NCBI GenBank assembly: GCA_017515635.1
Contig: JAFWFO010000067.1
Coordinates: 1 to 36,559, forward strand
Reading direction: 5' to 3'
Length of the DNA stretch: 36,559 nt
DNA from: Selenomonadaceae bacterium
GTDB lineage: Bacteria > Bacillota > Negativicutes > Selenomonadales > Selenomonadaceae
Shown here: in pieces, positions 8,089 through 14,914 of the stretch
How the letters are laid out: every line of letters starts with the position of its first letter
Numbering within the stretch: position 1 is the first letter of the stretch
Position numbers and translations under genes: made by a program
The notes under the pieces: generated by a model
The model's database searches: none
What the model was told of the DNA's origin: nothing
The model's input: the letters and a program-made list of their open reading frames with translations, nothing else

Positions 8089-9321
8089 TTGAAAGCTTTG
8101 TATCTTGACTGCGCGGCCGGAATCAGCGGCAACATGTTTCTGGGCGCGTGCCTGCAACTCGGCGTGCCCGAAAATTTTCTGCGTGCCGAACTCGACAAAC
8201 TCAAATTGCCGCGTGAATTCGATTTGGAAATTTCCGACGTGAGCAAAAATGGTATCGGCGCGATTTATGTCGACGTGAAGACGCAAAAAAATTTTGACGC
8301 GGAGAGCACGAATATCCGAAGACTTCACCGCGTCGATCACGCCAAAAATCACAGCCATCGAACGTTCGGCGACATAAAAAAAATTCTCGACGCCTCGGAA
8401 CTTTCGGCGACCGTCAAAAATCGTGCGCTTGCTATTTTCGGCGTCATTGCGGCGGCTGAAGGCAAAGTTCACCAACGCCCCGCCGACGAAGTCACTTTTC
8501 ACGAAGTCGGCGCGATTGATTCGATTGTCGACATTGTCGGTTGCGCGGTCTGTCTCGATTGGCTCGACGTGGAAAAAATTTTTGTCTCGCGAATCAACAC
8601 GGGCAGCGGCTTCGTCAAATGTGCGCACGGTTTGATGCCCGTTCCTGCGCCCGCAACTGCCGAATTGTTGCAAAGTTTCAAGACGTATCATTTCGGCGCG
8701 GAAAAAGAATTGACGACGCCGACCGGTGCCGCTATCGTCAACGCGCTTGCTGAATTCAGCGCGGATTTGCCCGAAGACTTCGCCAGCGAAAAAATCGGTT
8801 ACGGCGCGGGCACTTGGGATTTGGATATTGCCAACGTCCTGCGCGTTTATCTCGGCGAATTCGGCGGCGCGGGCACACGTCACCTGCTCAAACTCGAAGC
8901 GAATATCGACGACATGAATCCGCAAATTTACGGCTGGTTATACGAAAGACTTTTTGCGGCGGGCGCGCTCGACGTGTGGACTACGCCCATTTACATGAAA
9001 AAAAATCGTCCCGCGCAGATGTTGAGCGTTTTGGTCGACAGAGAGCGGCAGGAACTTTGCACGAAAATTATTTTTGAGGAAACTACGACGATCGGTCTGC
9101 GCGTGATTGAAATTTCTCGGCGCGTCGAGGCCGTCCGAAAAATGGCGAAAGTCACGACCAATTTCGGCGAAGTTCAATGCAAAGTCAGCGCGTTTGACGG
9201 CAAAATCGTTTCGATTACGCCCGAATACGAAGATTGCCGCCGCCTTGCCGAAAAAAATTCCGTGCCGCTCAAAGCAGTTTGGCAGGAAGCTTTGACCAAA
9301 CAAACAGATCGCCTCGGCTGA
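8089..9321 (+). CDS. larC: Nickel-pincer cofactor biosynthesis protein LarC
   Basis: LarC is the CTP-dependent cyclometallase that inserts nickel into the pincer nucleotide cofactor of lactate racemase and related enzymes. The N-terminus LYLDCAAGISGNMFLGA is the family signature; a His-rich stretch (HRVDHAKNHSHR), DEVTFHEVGAIDSIVDIVG, TPTGAAI and LEANIDDMNPQ also match. Start: TTG 8089, with AAGGAG 8 bases upstream, giving MKALYLDC as in homologues; a GTG at 8080 overlaps the ribosome site. About 410 residues in one frame, so no ribosomal frameshift is needed, unlike the Lactobacillus gene. larB, larE and larA are not in this window. It ends at a terminator shared with the convergent ABC exporter. 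Confidence 0.95.
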   Translation: MKALYLDCAAGISGNMFLGACLQLGVPENFLRAELDKLKLPREFDLEISDVSKNGIGAIYVDVKTQKNFDAESTNIRRLHRVDHAKNHSHRTFGDIKKILDASELSATVKNRALAIFGVIAAAEGKVHQRPADEVTFHEVGAIDSIVDIVGCAVCLDWLDVEKIFVSRINTGSGFVKCAHGLMPVPAPATAELLQSFKTYHFGAEKELTTPTGAAIVNALAEFSADLPEDFASEKIGYGAGTWDLDIANVLRVYLGEFGGAGTRHLLKLEANIDDMNPQIYGWLYERLFAAGALDVWTTPIYMKKNRPAQMLSVLVDRERQELCTKIIFEETTTIGLRVIEISRRVEAVRKMAKVTTNFGEVQCKVSAFDGKIVSITPEYEDCRRLAEKNSVPLKAVWQEALTKQTDRLG

Positions 9322-9380
9322 AATTTCGGCGAATCAATTAATTTTAAATCGGTTAATGACCGTCGAAACTCAATAAGCTA

Positions 9381-9434
9381 AAAAAATCTCGTCGGCAAAG
9401 TGATTCGATTTACTTTGTTGACGAGATTTTTTTT
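9381..9434. terminator. Strong bidirectional terminator between larC and the RiPP operon
   Basis: A 17-pair stem (9385-9401 with 9412-9428, two G-U pairs) is flanked by an A-run on the left and eight T on the right. It serves the convergent larC and ABC exporter transcripts. Confidence 0.9.
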
Positions 9435-9479
9435 GTCAGCGTGTCAATCGTCACCGATTAAAATTTCGTCGACAAGAAA

Positions 9480-11162
9480 TTAATTATCCGCATCCCGCAA
9501 CAGTTTAATTGTTACCACCTCCGAAACATATTTGCAGACTTCTTTTTTGTGCGTCACGATAACGATTGTTTTTTCGTGCACTTGATTGGTCAGCCGCGTC
9601 AGGAACATTTTTTCGGTTTCGGCATCCAACGCGGATGTTGGCTCGTCCATTAGAATAACTTTGCCGGGACGAAAAAAACTCCGTGCAATGGCAATTCGTT
9701 GAGCTTGTCCTTCGCTGATACCGAGACCGCCTTCGCCTATCGTCGTGTCCAAGCCGTCGGGAAAATCTTTAATAACGAAGTCCGCTGCCGCCGCATAAAG
9801 TGCCTCGCGCATTTCATCATCAGTGGCGTCGGTTTTGCCCAAAAGCAGATTGTAACGAATTGTGCCGCTGATTAAACTGTTGCCCTGCGGAACGTAAACG
9901 CAATTTACTCGTGTCTGCGGACTTGCCGCAAATTTTTTTATCGTGCCGTTATCGTTTCCGTAAAACGAAACACTGCCGGAATTGGGCGTCAACGTGGCAA
10001 GGAACATGCGCAACAGCGTACTTTTACCGGCTCCCGTTTCGCCGACAACCGCCGTGACACTGCCGGGCGCAAAGTTGTGATTGAAGTCGCGGTATATCCA
10101 ACGAGAATCATCCTTGTAGCGAAAATTTACATTGGAAAACTCAATGCCGACCGGAACCGAAAATTTAATGGCGTTTGAGTTATCTTCCTTCGGCAGGTTT
10201 TCAAAATCCATCAGCCGTTCGACGGAAGCCATTGACGTAATTAGTTGCGGGTAGGTGTGATTGAACTGCATGAACGGAACTTGAATTTGTCCCGCCAGTT
10301 GCAGAAAAACTATCAGCTCGGCATAAGTAAAAGTGCCGCGTTGTATCCCGTAAATTCCCCAAACCAAAATGACGATGTAGCTGATATTTAACGCGCTGTC
10401 TATCAACGTCATTGCCAAGACGTTCAGTTTCGTAACGGCTAAAATTTTTTCGTACACTTTGGTTTGAAGTGTTTTCAATCGGTTCCAAATGAACTCGGTT
10501 TTTTCCAGCGTGACAATCAGCTCGTGATGTTGCAAATGTTCCTGCATGAATTGATACTTTTCACTGTCGGCGATTCGTATTTCTCTGGAAATCGGCAACA
10601 ATTTTTTCGCGTAGGATTGCCCGAACATTATGTTGACGGACATAATCAGCACGACCGCCAACGTCAACGCGGGATCTATCCACGCCAGATAAACGCATGT
10701 CGCCGCGAATTGAACAACGGCATACAACAATTCGGGAATGGCTCCAATCAAGCAATTTGACACGCTGAACACGTCCGTCGTCAGTCGGCTCAGCGAATCG
10801 CCCGAATGAATTCTTTCGTTGTAGGAGACTCCGCCGTCGAACAACTCCCGAAAAAATTTCAGGGACAGCTCGTTGTTCATTAACGAAGTTTGTTTTTCCC
10901 GCAGATAGGATTTGAATCCCTCGCAAAATATGTTGCCCAACTTGAGCGTCGTCAGTGAAACTATCAGCAACGAAAATGAAAAATCTTCGCCGCGCTCGAC
11001 TGCCTCCATAAAAATTCTGGTGACTTCAACGAACAGCAACGAGAACGCCACCGTCAAGACGTTCAGCACTATGCACAGCACGATAGTTGCTTTGAACTTT
11101 CCGACGTGACGATATAACCACGCGAAATATTTTTTACCTATACTCTGATATATCATTGACAA
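9480..11162 (-). CDS. ABC exporter, fused membrane and ATPase domains (RiPP export candidate)
   Basis: A half-transporter of 560 residues that would work as a homodimer. Residues about 20-300 form a six-helix ABC exporter membrane domain. The ATPase domain has Walker A GETGAGKSTLL (about 371-381), signature GISEGQAQRIAIARS (about 480) and Walker B VILMDEPTSALD (about 500-510). The N-terminus goes straight into the membrane domain, so there is no C39 leader-peptidase domain. Its start overlaps the ClpP-like gene by about 28 bases. AAGGA fits a TTG at 11162 better than the ATG at 11156. It is the last gene of the operon rSAM-precursor-protease-exporter, so export of the matured cysteine-rich peptide is the natural inference. 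Confidence 0.9.
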   Translation of the reverse strand: MSMIYQSIGKKYFAWLYRHVGKFKATIVLCIVLNVLTVAFSLLFVEVTRIFMEAVERGEDFSFSLLIVSLTTLKLGNIFCEGFKSYLREKQTSLMNNELSLKFFRELFDGGVSYNERIHSGDSLSRLTTDVFSVSNCLIGAIPELLYAVVQFAATCVYLAWIDPALTLAVVLIMSVNIMFGQSYAKKLLPISREIRIADSEKYQFMQEHLQHHELIVTLEKTEFIWNRLKTLQTKVYEKILAVTKLNVLAMTLIDSALNISYIVILVWGIYGIQRGTFTYAELIVFLQLAGQIQVPFMQFNHTYPQLITSMASVERLMDFENLPKEDNSNAIKFSVPVGIEFSNVNFRYKDDSRWIYRDFNHNFAPGSVTAVVGETGAGKSTLLRMFLATLTPNSGSVSFYGNDNGTIKKFAASPQTRVNCVYVPQGNSLISGTIRYNLLLGKTDATDDEMREALYAAAADFVIKDFPDGLDTTIGEGGLGISEGQAQRIAIARSFFRPGKVILMDEPTSALDAETEKMFLTRLTNQVHEKTIVIVTHKKEVCKYVSEVVTIKLLRDADN

Positions 11163-11637
11163 GACCCAATTCCTTTGCTTTTTGCGAAGTCAACAGACAG
11201 CCCTTGCTCATAAGGCGTTTCCAGTAAGATTTATTTTTATTGCTCGTGTGCGCGAGAATCGTCGCAACTTTATCCGTATTGGCAGACATTTCTTTTGCTT
11301 CGCGCAACAAGTCGGCGGCAGTAAAATTGCCGTTCAGATTTTTCGTGATGGCGTGAACGTAAAACGACGAACACGGCAAAGCGATTCGCTCGTCACCGGC
11401 AGCAAAAATGATAATCGCCGCAGAATTGACGCAGGAAATATTTACCGTTCGTATTTTGCAGTCCAATAGTTTCAAGAAATTAAAAAGCTCGACGGCAATG
11501 TCGACGTTCCCGCCGGGTGAAGACACATAAATTGTCAACTCTGTAGAGTTCGGAAATTTTTCGGTCAGATTTTTTATTTCGTTGATGAACGCCCGAACAG
11601 TTTCCTCGTTGACGCTGCCTGTAAAACTGATTTTCAT
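11134..11637 (-). CDS. ClpP-fold serine protease, candidate RiPP leader peptidase
   Basis: 167 residues with the ClpP/crotonase-type fold read from motifs. YVSSPGG (residues 37-43) matches the ClpP substrate-strand motif NSPGG. NSAAIIIF holds the candidate nucleophile Ser72, FYVHAI holds His95, and the end TSQKAKELGLVNDI matches the ClpP tail SA.EA.E.GLVD.I. Spacings Ser-His 23 and His-to-Asp-site 47 parallel ClpP. The position of the catalytic Asp aligns to Leu142, so the triad looks incomplete. There is no propeptide and no ClpX-type ATPase nearby. AAGGAGG stands 8 bases before ATG. It lies between the precursor and the exporter and overlaps the latter. Removing the leader peptide is the inferred role, because neither the exporter nor any other gene here supplies a peptidase. 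Confidence 0.82.
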   Translation of the reverse strand: MKISFTGSVNEETVRAFINEIKNLTEKFPNSTELTIYVSSPGGNVDIAVELFNFLKLLDCKIRTVNISCVNSAAIIIFAAGDERIALPCSSFYVHAITKNLNGNFTAADLLREAKEMSANTDKVATILAHTSNKNKSYWKRLMSKGCLLTSQKAKELGLVNDISEYR

Positions 11638-11657
11638 GCGGTGACCTCCTTGCGTAA

Positions 11658-11706
11658 CAAAAAAAAACGGCGCGGCGACCCGTCAAGTTGCCACACCGTT
11701 TTTTTG
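11658..11706 (-). terminator. Intra-operon terminator between precursor and protease/exporter genes
   Basis: On the minus strand, ACGGTGTGGC pairs with GTCGCCGCGCCGT arms (about 11 pairs with two G-U) followed by nine T. It lies 36 bases after the precursor stop. Read-through would give less protease and exporter than precursor, a usual arrangement for RiPP precursors. Confidence 0.8.
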
Positions 11707-11741
11707 CTCATCAAACAGAGAAAAATATTATCTGCCGCTCG

Positions 11742-11927
11742 TCACCTGGACATTGCAAGAGTGGTTTTGCACCCGTGAATACAGGTGGACTGACATGTTC
11801 CCCTGCAACCCGGATGGCAAACGTCGTTGTTGCTCAAAGACCGATGTTCAGCGATTGAGCCGTTGGCTTTGCTGTACTCGGCAAGCTTGAGTTCGAGAGC
11901 TTTAAGCGCGTCAACGTTGATTTTCAT
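11742..11927 (-). CDS. Cysteine-rich RiPP precursor peptide
   Basis: 61 residues. Residues 1-35 form a leader with an amphipathic helix (DALKALELKLAEYSKAN). Residues 36-61 form the core CHPGCRGTCQSTCIHGC followed by KTTLAMSR. The five cysteines (37, 41, 45, 49, 53) are spaced exactly four apart, each pair bridging three residues. A strong GGAGGTG lies 8 bases before ATG. It follows the radical SAM gene and precedes a terminator, a protease and an exporter. Cys-rich cores beside SPASM radical SAM enzymes usually become sactipeptides or ranthipeptides, with thioether links from Cys sulfur to a carbon of another residue. It may belong to one of the Cys-rich rSAM-modified families of rumen and gut Firmicutes, but I cannot assign it. 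Product activity is unknown. Confidence 0.88.
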   Translation of the reverse strand: MKINVDALKALELKLAEYSKANGSIAEHRSLSNNDVCHPGCRGTCQSTCIHGCKTTLAMSR

Positions 11928-12037
11928 GCGATTTCACCTCCGATCTTGCTTATGCTCAACGACGCGGTGCCGCTGAACATAATTACTTGAAACTTATCGA
12001 TGCCGTGTACGGTACCGAATAAGAATTCTGTCGCAGT

Positions 12038-13189
12038 TTAAATCGTGTAAGGACTTCGGCTCGTTGCAATGTCCAGATGTTTCAACACCGCGTAAGCTTG
12101 CAGTGCCGCTTGACCGTGTTGAGCGGACTGTTCGTCGAGTTTGTCCATGGCGGCAACGAGTTCAACTTGGAATTCGCAAGCGGTCATTGCTTCCGCCAAA
12201 ATCACGGGACACCAGCGTTTATCTCGAACGGCAAGATGTCCGCGATTTTTGTAATTGAAGCCGGGGCAAGTCGGACAGAAACCTCGCAACACGCAAGTCT
12301 TGCAATAATCGTCGGCCATCGATTCGGGGGCGTCCCATTCAACCGCGTCCGTGAGCAAAGCTTTGTCGCCGCAAACCAAAGGCGTGAACATGTGGCAACC
12401 GTATTTCTGCCCGTCAATGTCGTAAGTCGCCATATATTTGCCCGCGCCGCACCATTTCACTTGAACTTTTTCGTCGGTCGGTAAATCGTAAACGTCGACG
12501 AATCCTGTCAATCTGTTAAACGGAGTGAGCGCGGTGTTTTTCAAGTAAGCGTCCTTCAAAATGCACAACTGTTCGCGATAAGTCTGCGCGTCTTCGATTG
12601 TCCAATCTACGTCCTGCGCCAAAGCCGCATCAACTTTGTAACCCTTTTCCTGCATATCAAGAACGCCTTCAGCCAACGTCGGCAACGTCTCTTTGGAAAT
12701 TGTCATGTGCAAAGATTGATGAGGCCACAGTTCATGGAAAAAATCCAAGTCCAGCTTGTATTTGTCCGTGCCGCGATTGGTCGATTGCATTTTGACGGTT
12801 CCGTCGTAGCTTGCGCCGAGGTTGATTGAAGTTTTGTGTTCGCGCAACCACGCTTTGATTTCGTCGGTGAGCAACGTGCCGTTCGTCGTCGCAAAACAAA
12901 TCCACGGTACGGAAATGACGCCTTGCTCCAGCCACTCGACGATCTCTTTGATCAGCGGGAAATTCATGAGTGGTTCGCCGCCCATAAAATCAATTTCCAT
13001 TTCGTCAAATTGGTTGCTGTCGTGCACGAATTGCGCTTCGCGCAAGATAATTTCTTTCGCCAAATTCGTGTCCATGTAGGCGTTTTTCTTGTGGGATTCG
13101 TAGCAGTATGTGCAGTTGAGGTTACAAGCGTGTGTCACTATCAACATGCAAGTGCGCTTGCGAGTTGAACCTTCAAAACCCCAATCCAT
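12038..13189 (-). CDS. Radical SAM/SPASM peptide maturase
   Basis: 383 residues. The radical SAM cluster motif is CNLNCTYC (Cys22, 26, 29), followed by MGGEP (about 69-73). The C-terminal SPASM region (from about residue 244) has the ladder WCGAGKY...GC...VC...YCKTC..RGFCPTC...RWC, which binds auxiliary Fe-S clusters. This is the build of enzymes that form sulfur-to-carbon thioether links in Cys-rich peptides. The start at ATG 13189 has AAAGGAAG about 10 bases upstream. No separate PqqD/RRE protein is seen; the first 20 residues are too short for a fused RRE, so leader recognition must use another surface. It is the first gene of the operon, 110 bases before its presumed substrate. Confidence 0.94.
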   Translation of the reverse strand: MDWGFEGSTRKRTCMLIVTHACNLNCTYCYESHKKNAYMDTNLAKEIILREAQFVHDSNQFDEMEIDFMGGEPLMNFPLIKEIVEWLEQGVISVPWICFATTNGTLLTDEIKAWLREHKTSINLGASYDGTVKMQSTNRGTDKYKLDLDFFHELWPHQSLHMTISKETLPTLAEGVLDMQEKGYKVDAALAQDVDWTIEDAQTYREQLCILKDAYLKNTALTPFNRLTGFVDVYDLPTDEKVQVKWCGAGKYMATYDIDGQKYGCHMFTPLVCGDKALLTDAVEWDAPESMADDYCKTCVLRGFCPTCPGFNYKNRGHLAVRDKRWCPVILAEAMTACEFQVELVAAMDKLDEQSAQHGQAALQAYAVLKHLDIATSRSPYTI

Positions 13190-13217
13190 TTACGTTACAC
13201 TTCCTTTCGTTGGCAAA

Positions 13218-13316
13218 AAAGTAAACTTTATTCGCCTGTCAGAAAAATTTTGATAAACCGCTTGCAATGCAAAATTTGCTCTGATATAATGCGTGAAAAT
13301 CAAAGTTTACTTTATT
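13218..13316. promoter_or_regulatory. Paired operator-like repeats upstream of the RiPP operon
   Basis: AAAGTAAACTTTATT at 13218-13232 and AAAGTTTACTTTATT at 13302-13316 differ at two central bases and lie 84 bases apart in direct orientation. Each is a near-palindrome of AAAG-CTTT type. They bracket the promoter region of the radical SAM gene, which suggests binding of one dimeric regulator to both sites. The regulator is not identified. Confidence 0.5.
13262..13290 (+). promoter_or_regulatory. Extended -10 promoter pointing away from the RiPP operon
   Basis: TTGCAA (13262-13267), a 17-base spacer, then TGATATAAT (TG at 13282, TATAAT 13285-13290) is a full extended -10 promoter on the plus strand. 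The only thing before the terminator hairpin at 13329-13351 is about 65 bases of noncoding DNA, so a short RNA is the predicted product. Confidence 0.55.
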
Positions 13317-13320
13317 ACAC

Positions 13321-13365
13321 AAAAAAATCTCCCGTGAAGTTTTCGCGGGAGTTAAAATTTTTTTG
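13321..13365. terminator. Bidirectional terminator downstream of the resolvase
   Basis: CTCCCG (13329-13334) pairs with CGGGAG (13346-13351). Seven A lie before it and TTAAAATTTTTTT after it. On the minus strand it directly follows the resolvase stop; on the plus strand it would end a short RNA from the 13262 promoter. Confidence 0.8.
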
Positions 13366-13372
13366 CGGGTGA

Positions 13373-13960
13373 TTAATTTTCGTCGGCGCGAGCCCAATTC
13401 AAAAATGTTTGGTGATTGACGCCGAGAATTTTTCCAGCTTTGCGAGCAGAAATTTTGCCCGAACGCCACAAGTCGCGGACTTCGAGATAATTTTCGGGGC
13501 GCGGCAAGGGTTGTCGCCCGAACTTGACACCGCGAGCTTTAGCGGCGGCGATGCCTTCAGCCTGTCGTTGGCGAATAAAATCGCGTTCAATCTGCGCGAA
13601 GGCGGACATAATCTGCAGAGCCAAATCGGCAATGAGCGTGCCGAGAAAATCTTTTCGGTTGCGCGTGTCGAGGAGCGGCATATCCAAGACGACAATCGCG
13701 GCACCTTTGTCTTTGGTGATGACGCGCCACTGATCCAAAATTTCCGCGTAATTTCTGCCGAGGCGGTCGAGACTCTTGACGACAAAAATGTCTTCGGGCT
13801 TGAGCCGCCGCAAAAGTTTCAGATACTGCGGGCGATTGAAATTCTTGCCGCTCAACTTGTCGACGAAAATTTTTTCTGCGCCGAATTTTTTCAGCGAATC
13901 AATCTGCCGAGATTCGTTTTGATCTTTGGACGAGACACGAGCATAACCGTAAACACTCAC
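13373..13960 (-). CDS. Serine recombinase (resolvase/invertase family)
   Basis: 195 residues. The N-terminal catalytic domain has YARVSSKDQ (nucleophilic Ser within the first ten residues), VVKSLDRLGRN and AQIERDFIRQRQAEGI, all typical of small serine recombinases. The C-terminal helix-turn-helix reads ISARKAGKILGVNHQTFLNW. These enzymes cut and rejoin DNA at short res or inversion sites through a 5'-phosphoserine link. The start is GTG 13960, with AAGGGGGAA upstream; the frame stays open further but the added residues do not look like protein. A promoter lies at 14013-14041. Whether it acts for a transposon or an invertible segment is open; no clear res sites or inverted-repeat-bounded segment were seen. 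Confidence 0.92.
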   Translation of the reverse strand: MSVYGYARVSSKDQNESRQIDSLKKFGAEKIFVDKLSGKNFNRPQYLKLLRRLKPEDIFVVKSLDRLGRNYAEILDQWRVITKDKGAAIVVLDMPLLDTRNRKDFLGTLIADLALQIMSAFAQIERDFIRQRQAEGIAAAKARGVKFGRQPLPRPENYLEVRDLWRSGKISARKAGKILGVNHQTFLNWARADEN

Positions 13961-14012
13961 GAAAATTTTCCCCCTTGAGTTGCGTAAATTCGCGACGGCT
14001 ATAGCAAGTGAA

Positions 14013-14041
14013 ATTTTAGTCGCCGCCGTATATTTTAACAA
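14013..14041 (-). promoter_or_regulatory. Promoter for the resolvase gene
   Basis: On the minus strand TTGTTA (14036-14041) and TAAAAT (14013-14018) are separated by 17 bases, with the start predicted about 45 bases before the GTG. Confidence 0.55.
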
Positions 14042-14097
14042 GCAACCGATTAAAGGAGGAAACCGACCGCCTCGGCTAATTGCTTTAAATTGCGCCG

Positions 14098-14127
14098 TTG
14101 ACAAACAAAAATCCCTTCCGCTATAAT
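14098..14127 (+). promoter_or_regulatory. Near-consensus sigma-70 promoter for the GIY-YIG gene
   Basis: Perfect TTGACA (14098-14103) and perfect TATAAT (14122-14127) are separated by 18 bases. The predicted start is about 40 bases before ATG. It is the best consensus promoter in the window. Confidence 0.8.
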
Positions 14128-14174
14128 TGCGTTGTACGAAAACACAACTCAAAACACGAAAGGGGTTTTTCTGT

Positions 14175-14864
14175 ATGAAACATGATAGCAATTCCGCCGT
14201 GGAAAGTCAACCAGCGGAACAGGCGAAACAAGCGGAATCGACGGAACAGGCGCAACCGCAACTGTCGGGGCGAATGGGCGTCATCTACAAAATCACGTGT
14301 CTCGTCAACGGCAAGTCTTACGTCGGACAAACGCGGCAAAAACTGAACAGGCGAATTATCGAACACAAACGCGACAGTAGCAGAGGAAGACCCGGCATTG
14401 ACGCGGCTATCGCAAAATACGGTTGGGAAAATTTCACGGCGGAAATTATCGAAGAATGTCCCGTCGAACTGCTCAACGAGCGCGAAATTTTTTGGATTGC
14501 CAAGCTTAACACCAAGGTACCAAACGGCTATAACTTAACCGACGGCGGCGACAATAGTTTAAATCCAAGCGACGAAACACGCGCCAAAATTTCCGCCAAT
14601 CATGCCGACTTCAGCGGCGAGAAAAACGGGTTTTACGGAAAGCACCACTCCGAAGAAACACGCGCTAAAATATCTGCAGCTAAAAAAGGAAAACCGCACA
14701 AGCCACATTCTCCGGAAACATGCGCTAAAATTGCTGCAAGCAACAAAGGCAAACACTCTCAAAATAAAGGCAAACATTTGTCAGAAGAACACAGAGCAAA
14801 AATAGCCGTCGCACGAAAAGCATTCTGGGCGCGAAAAAAACTTGAAGAACAAAATAATTCGTGA
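14175..14864 (+). CDS. GIY-YIG endonuclease with NUMOD3 repeats (free-standing homing-type nuclease)
   Basis: 229 residues. Residues 1-32 are a Gln/Glu/Ala-rich tail. The GIY-YIG domain runs about 34-125: GVIYKI and SYVGQT are the two strand motifs, RRIIEHKRD carries the catalytic Arg, and [10 protein letters not shown] carries the metal-binding Glu. The C-terminal part has four copies of a Ser-x-Glu-x-x-Ala-Lys-Ile unit ([36 protein letters not shown]) with GFYGK and GKPH linkers, that is NUMOD3 DNA-binding motifs of homing endonucleases. Start ATG 14175, with AAAGGGG upstream; an in-frame TTG at 14127 lies inside the -10 box and is rejected. No intron or intein surrounds it. It ends 50 bases before ilvC. 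Confidence 0.9.
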   Translation: MKHDSNSAVESQPAEQAKQAESTEQAQPQLSGRMGVIYKITCLVNGKSYVGQTRQKLNRRIIEHKRDSSRGRPGIDAAIAKYGWENFTAEIIEECPVELLNEREIFWIAKLNTKVPNGYNLTDGGDNSLNPSDETRAKISANHADFSGEKNGFYGKHHSEETRAKISAAKKGKPHKPHSPETCAKIAASNKGKHSQNKGKHLSEEHRAKIAVARKAFWARKKLEEQNNS

Positions 14865-14914
14865 TAAACTGTCGCGAGTTTCAACCACAATGCTTTTTTA
14901 TGGAGGTAATCGAA

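Noticed and set aside
8062..8925. Minus-strand frame of 287 codons opposite larC
   Set aside because: Antisense shadow of larC; no start context and no recognisable motif.
14060..14085. AAAGGAGG followed by a short frame ending TDRLG-stop, like the end of larC
   Set aside because: The match is only a few codons, there is no start codon after the ribosome-like site, and the region is a promoter area; probably chance.
13961..14191. N-terminal extension of the resolvase
   Set aside because: The frame is open, but homologues start at YGYARVSS and the GTG at 13960 has a strong ribosome site; the extension crosses two promoters.
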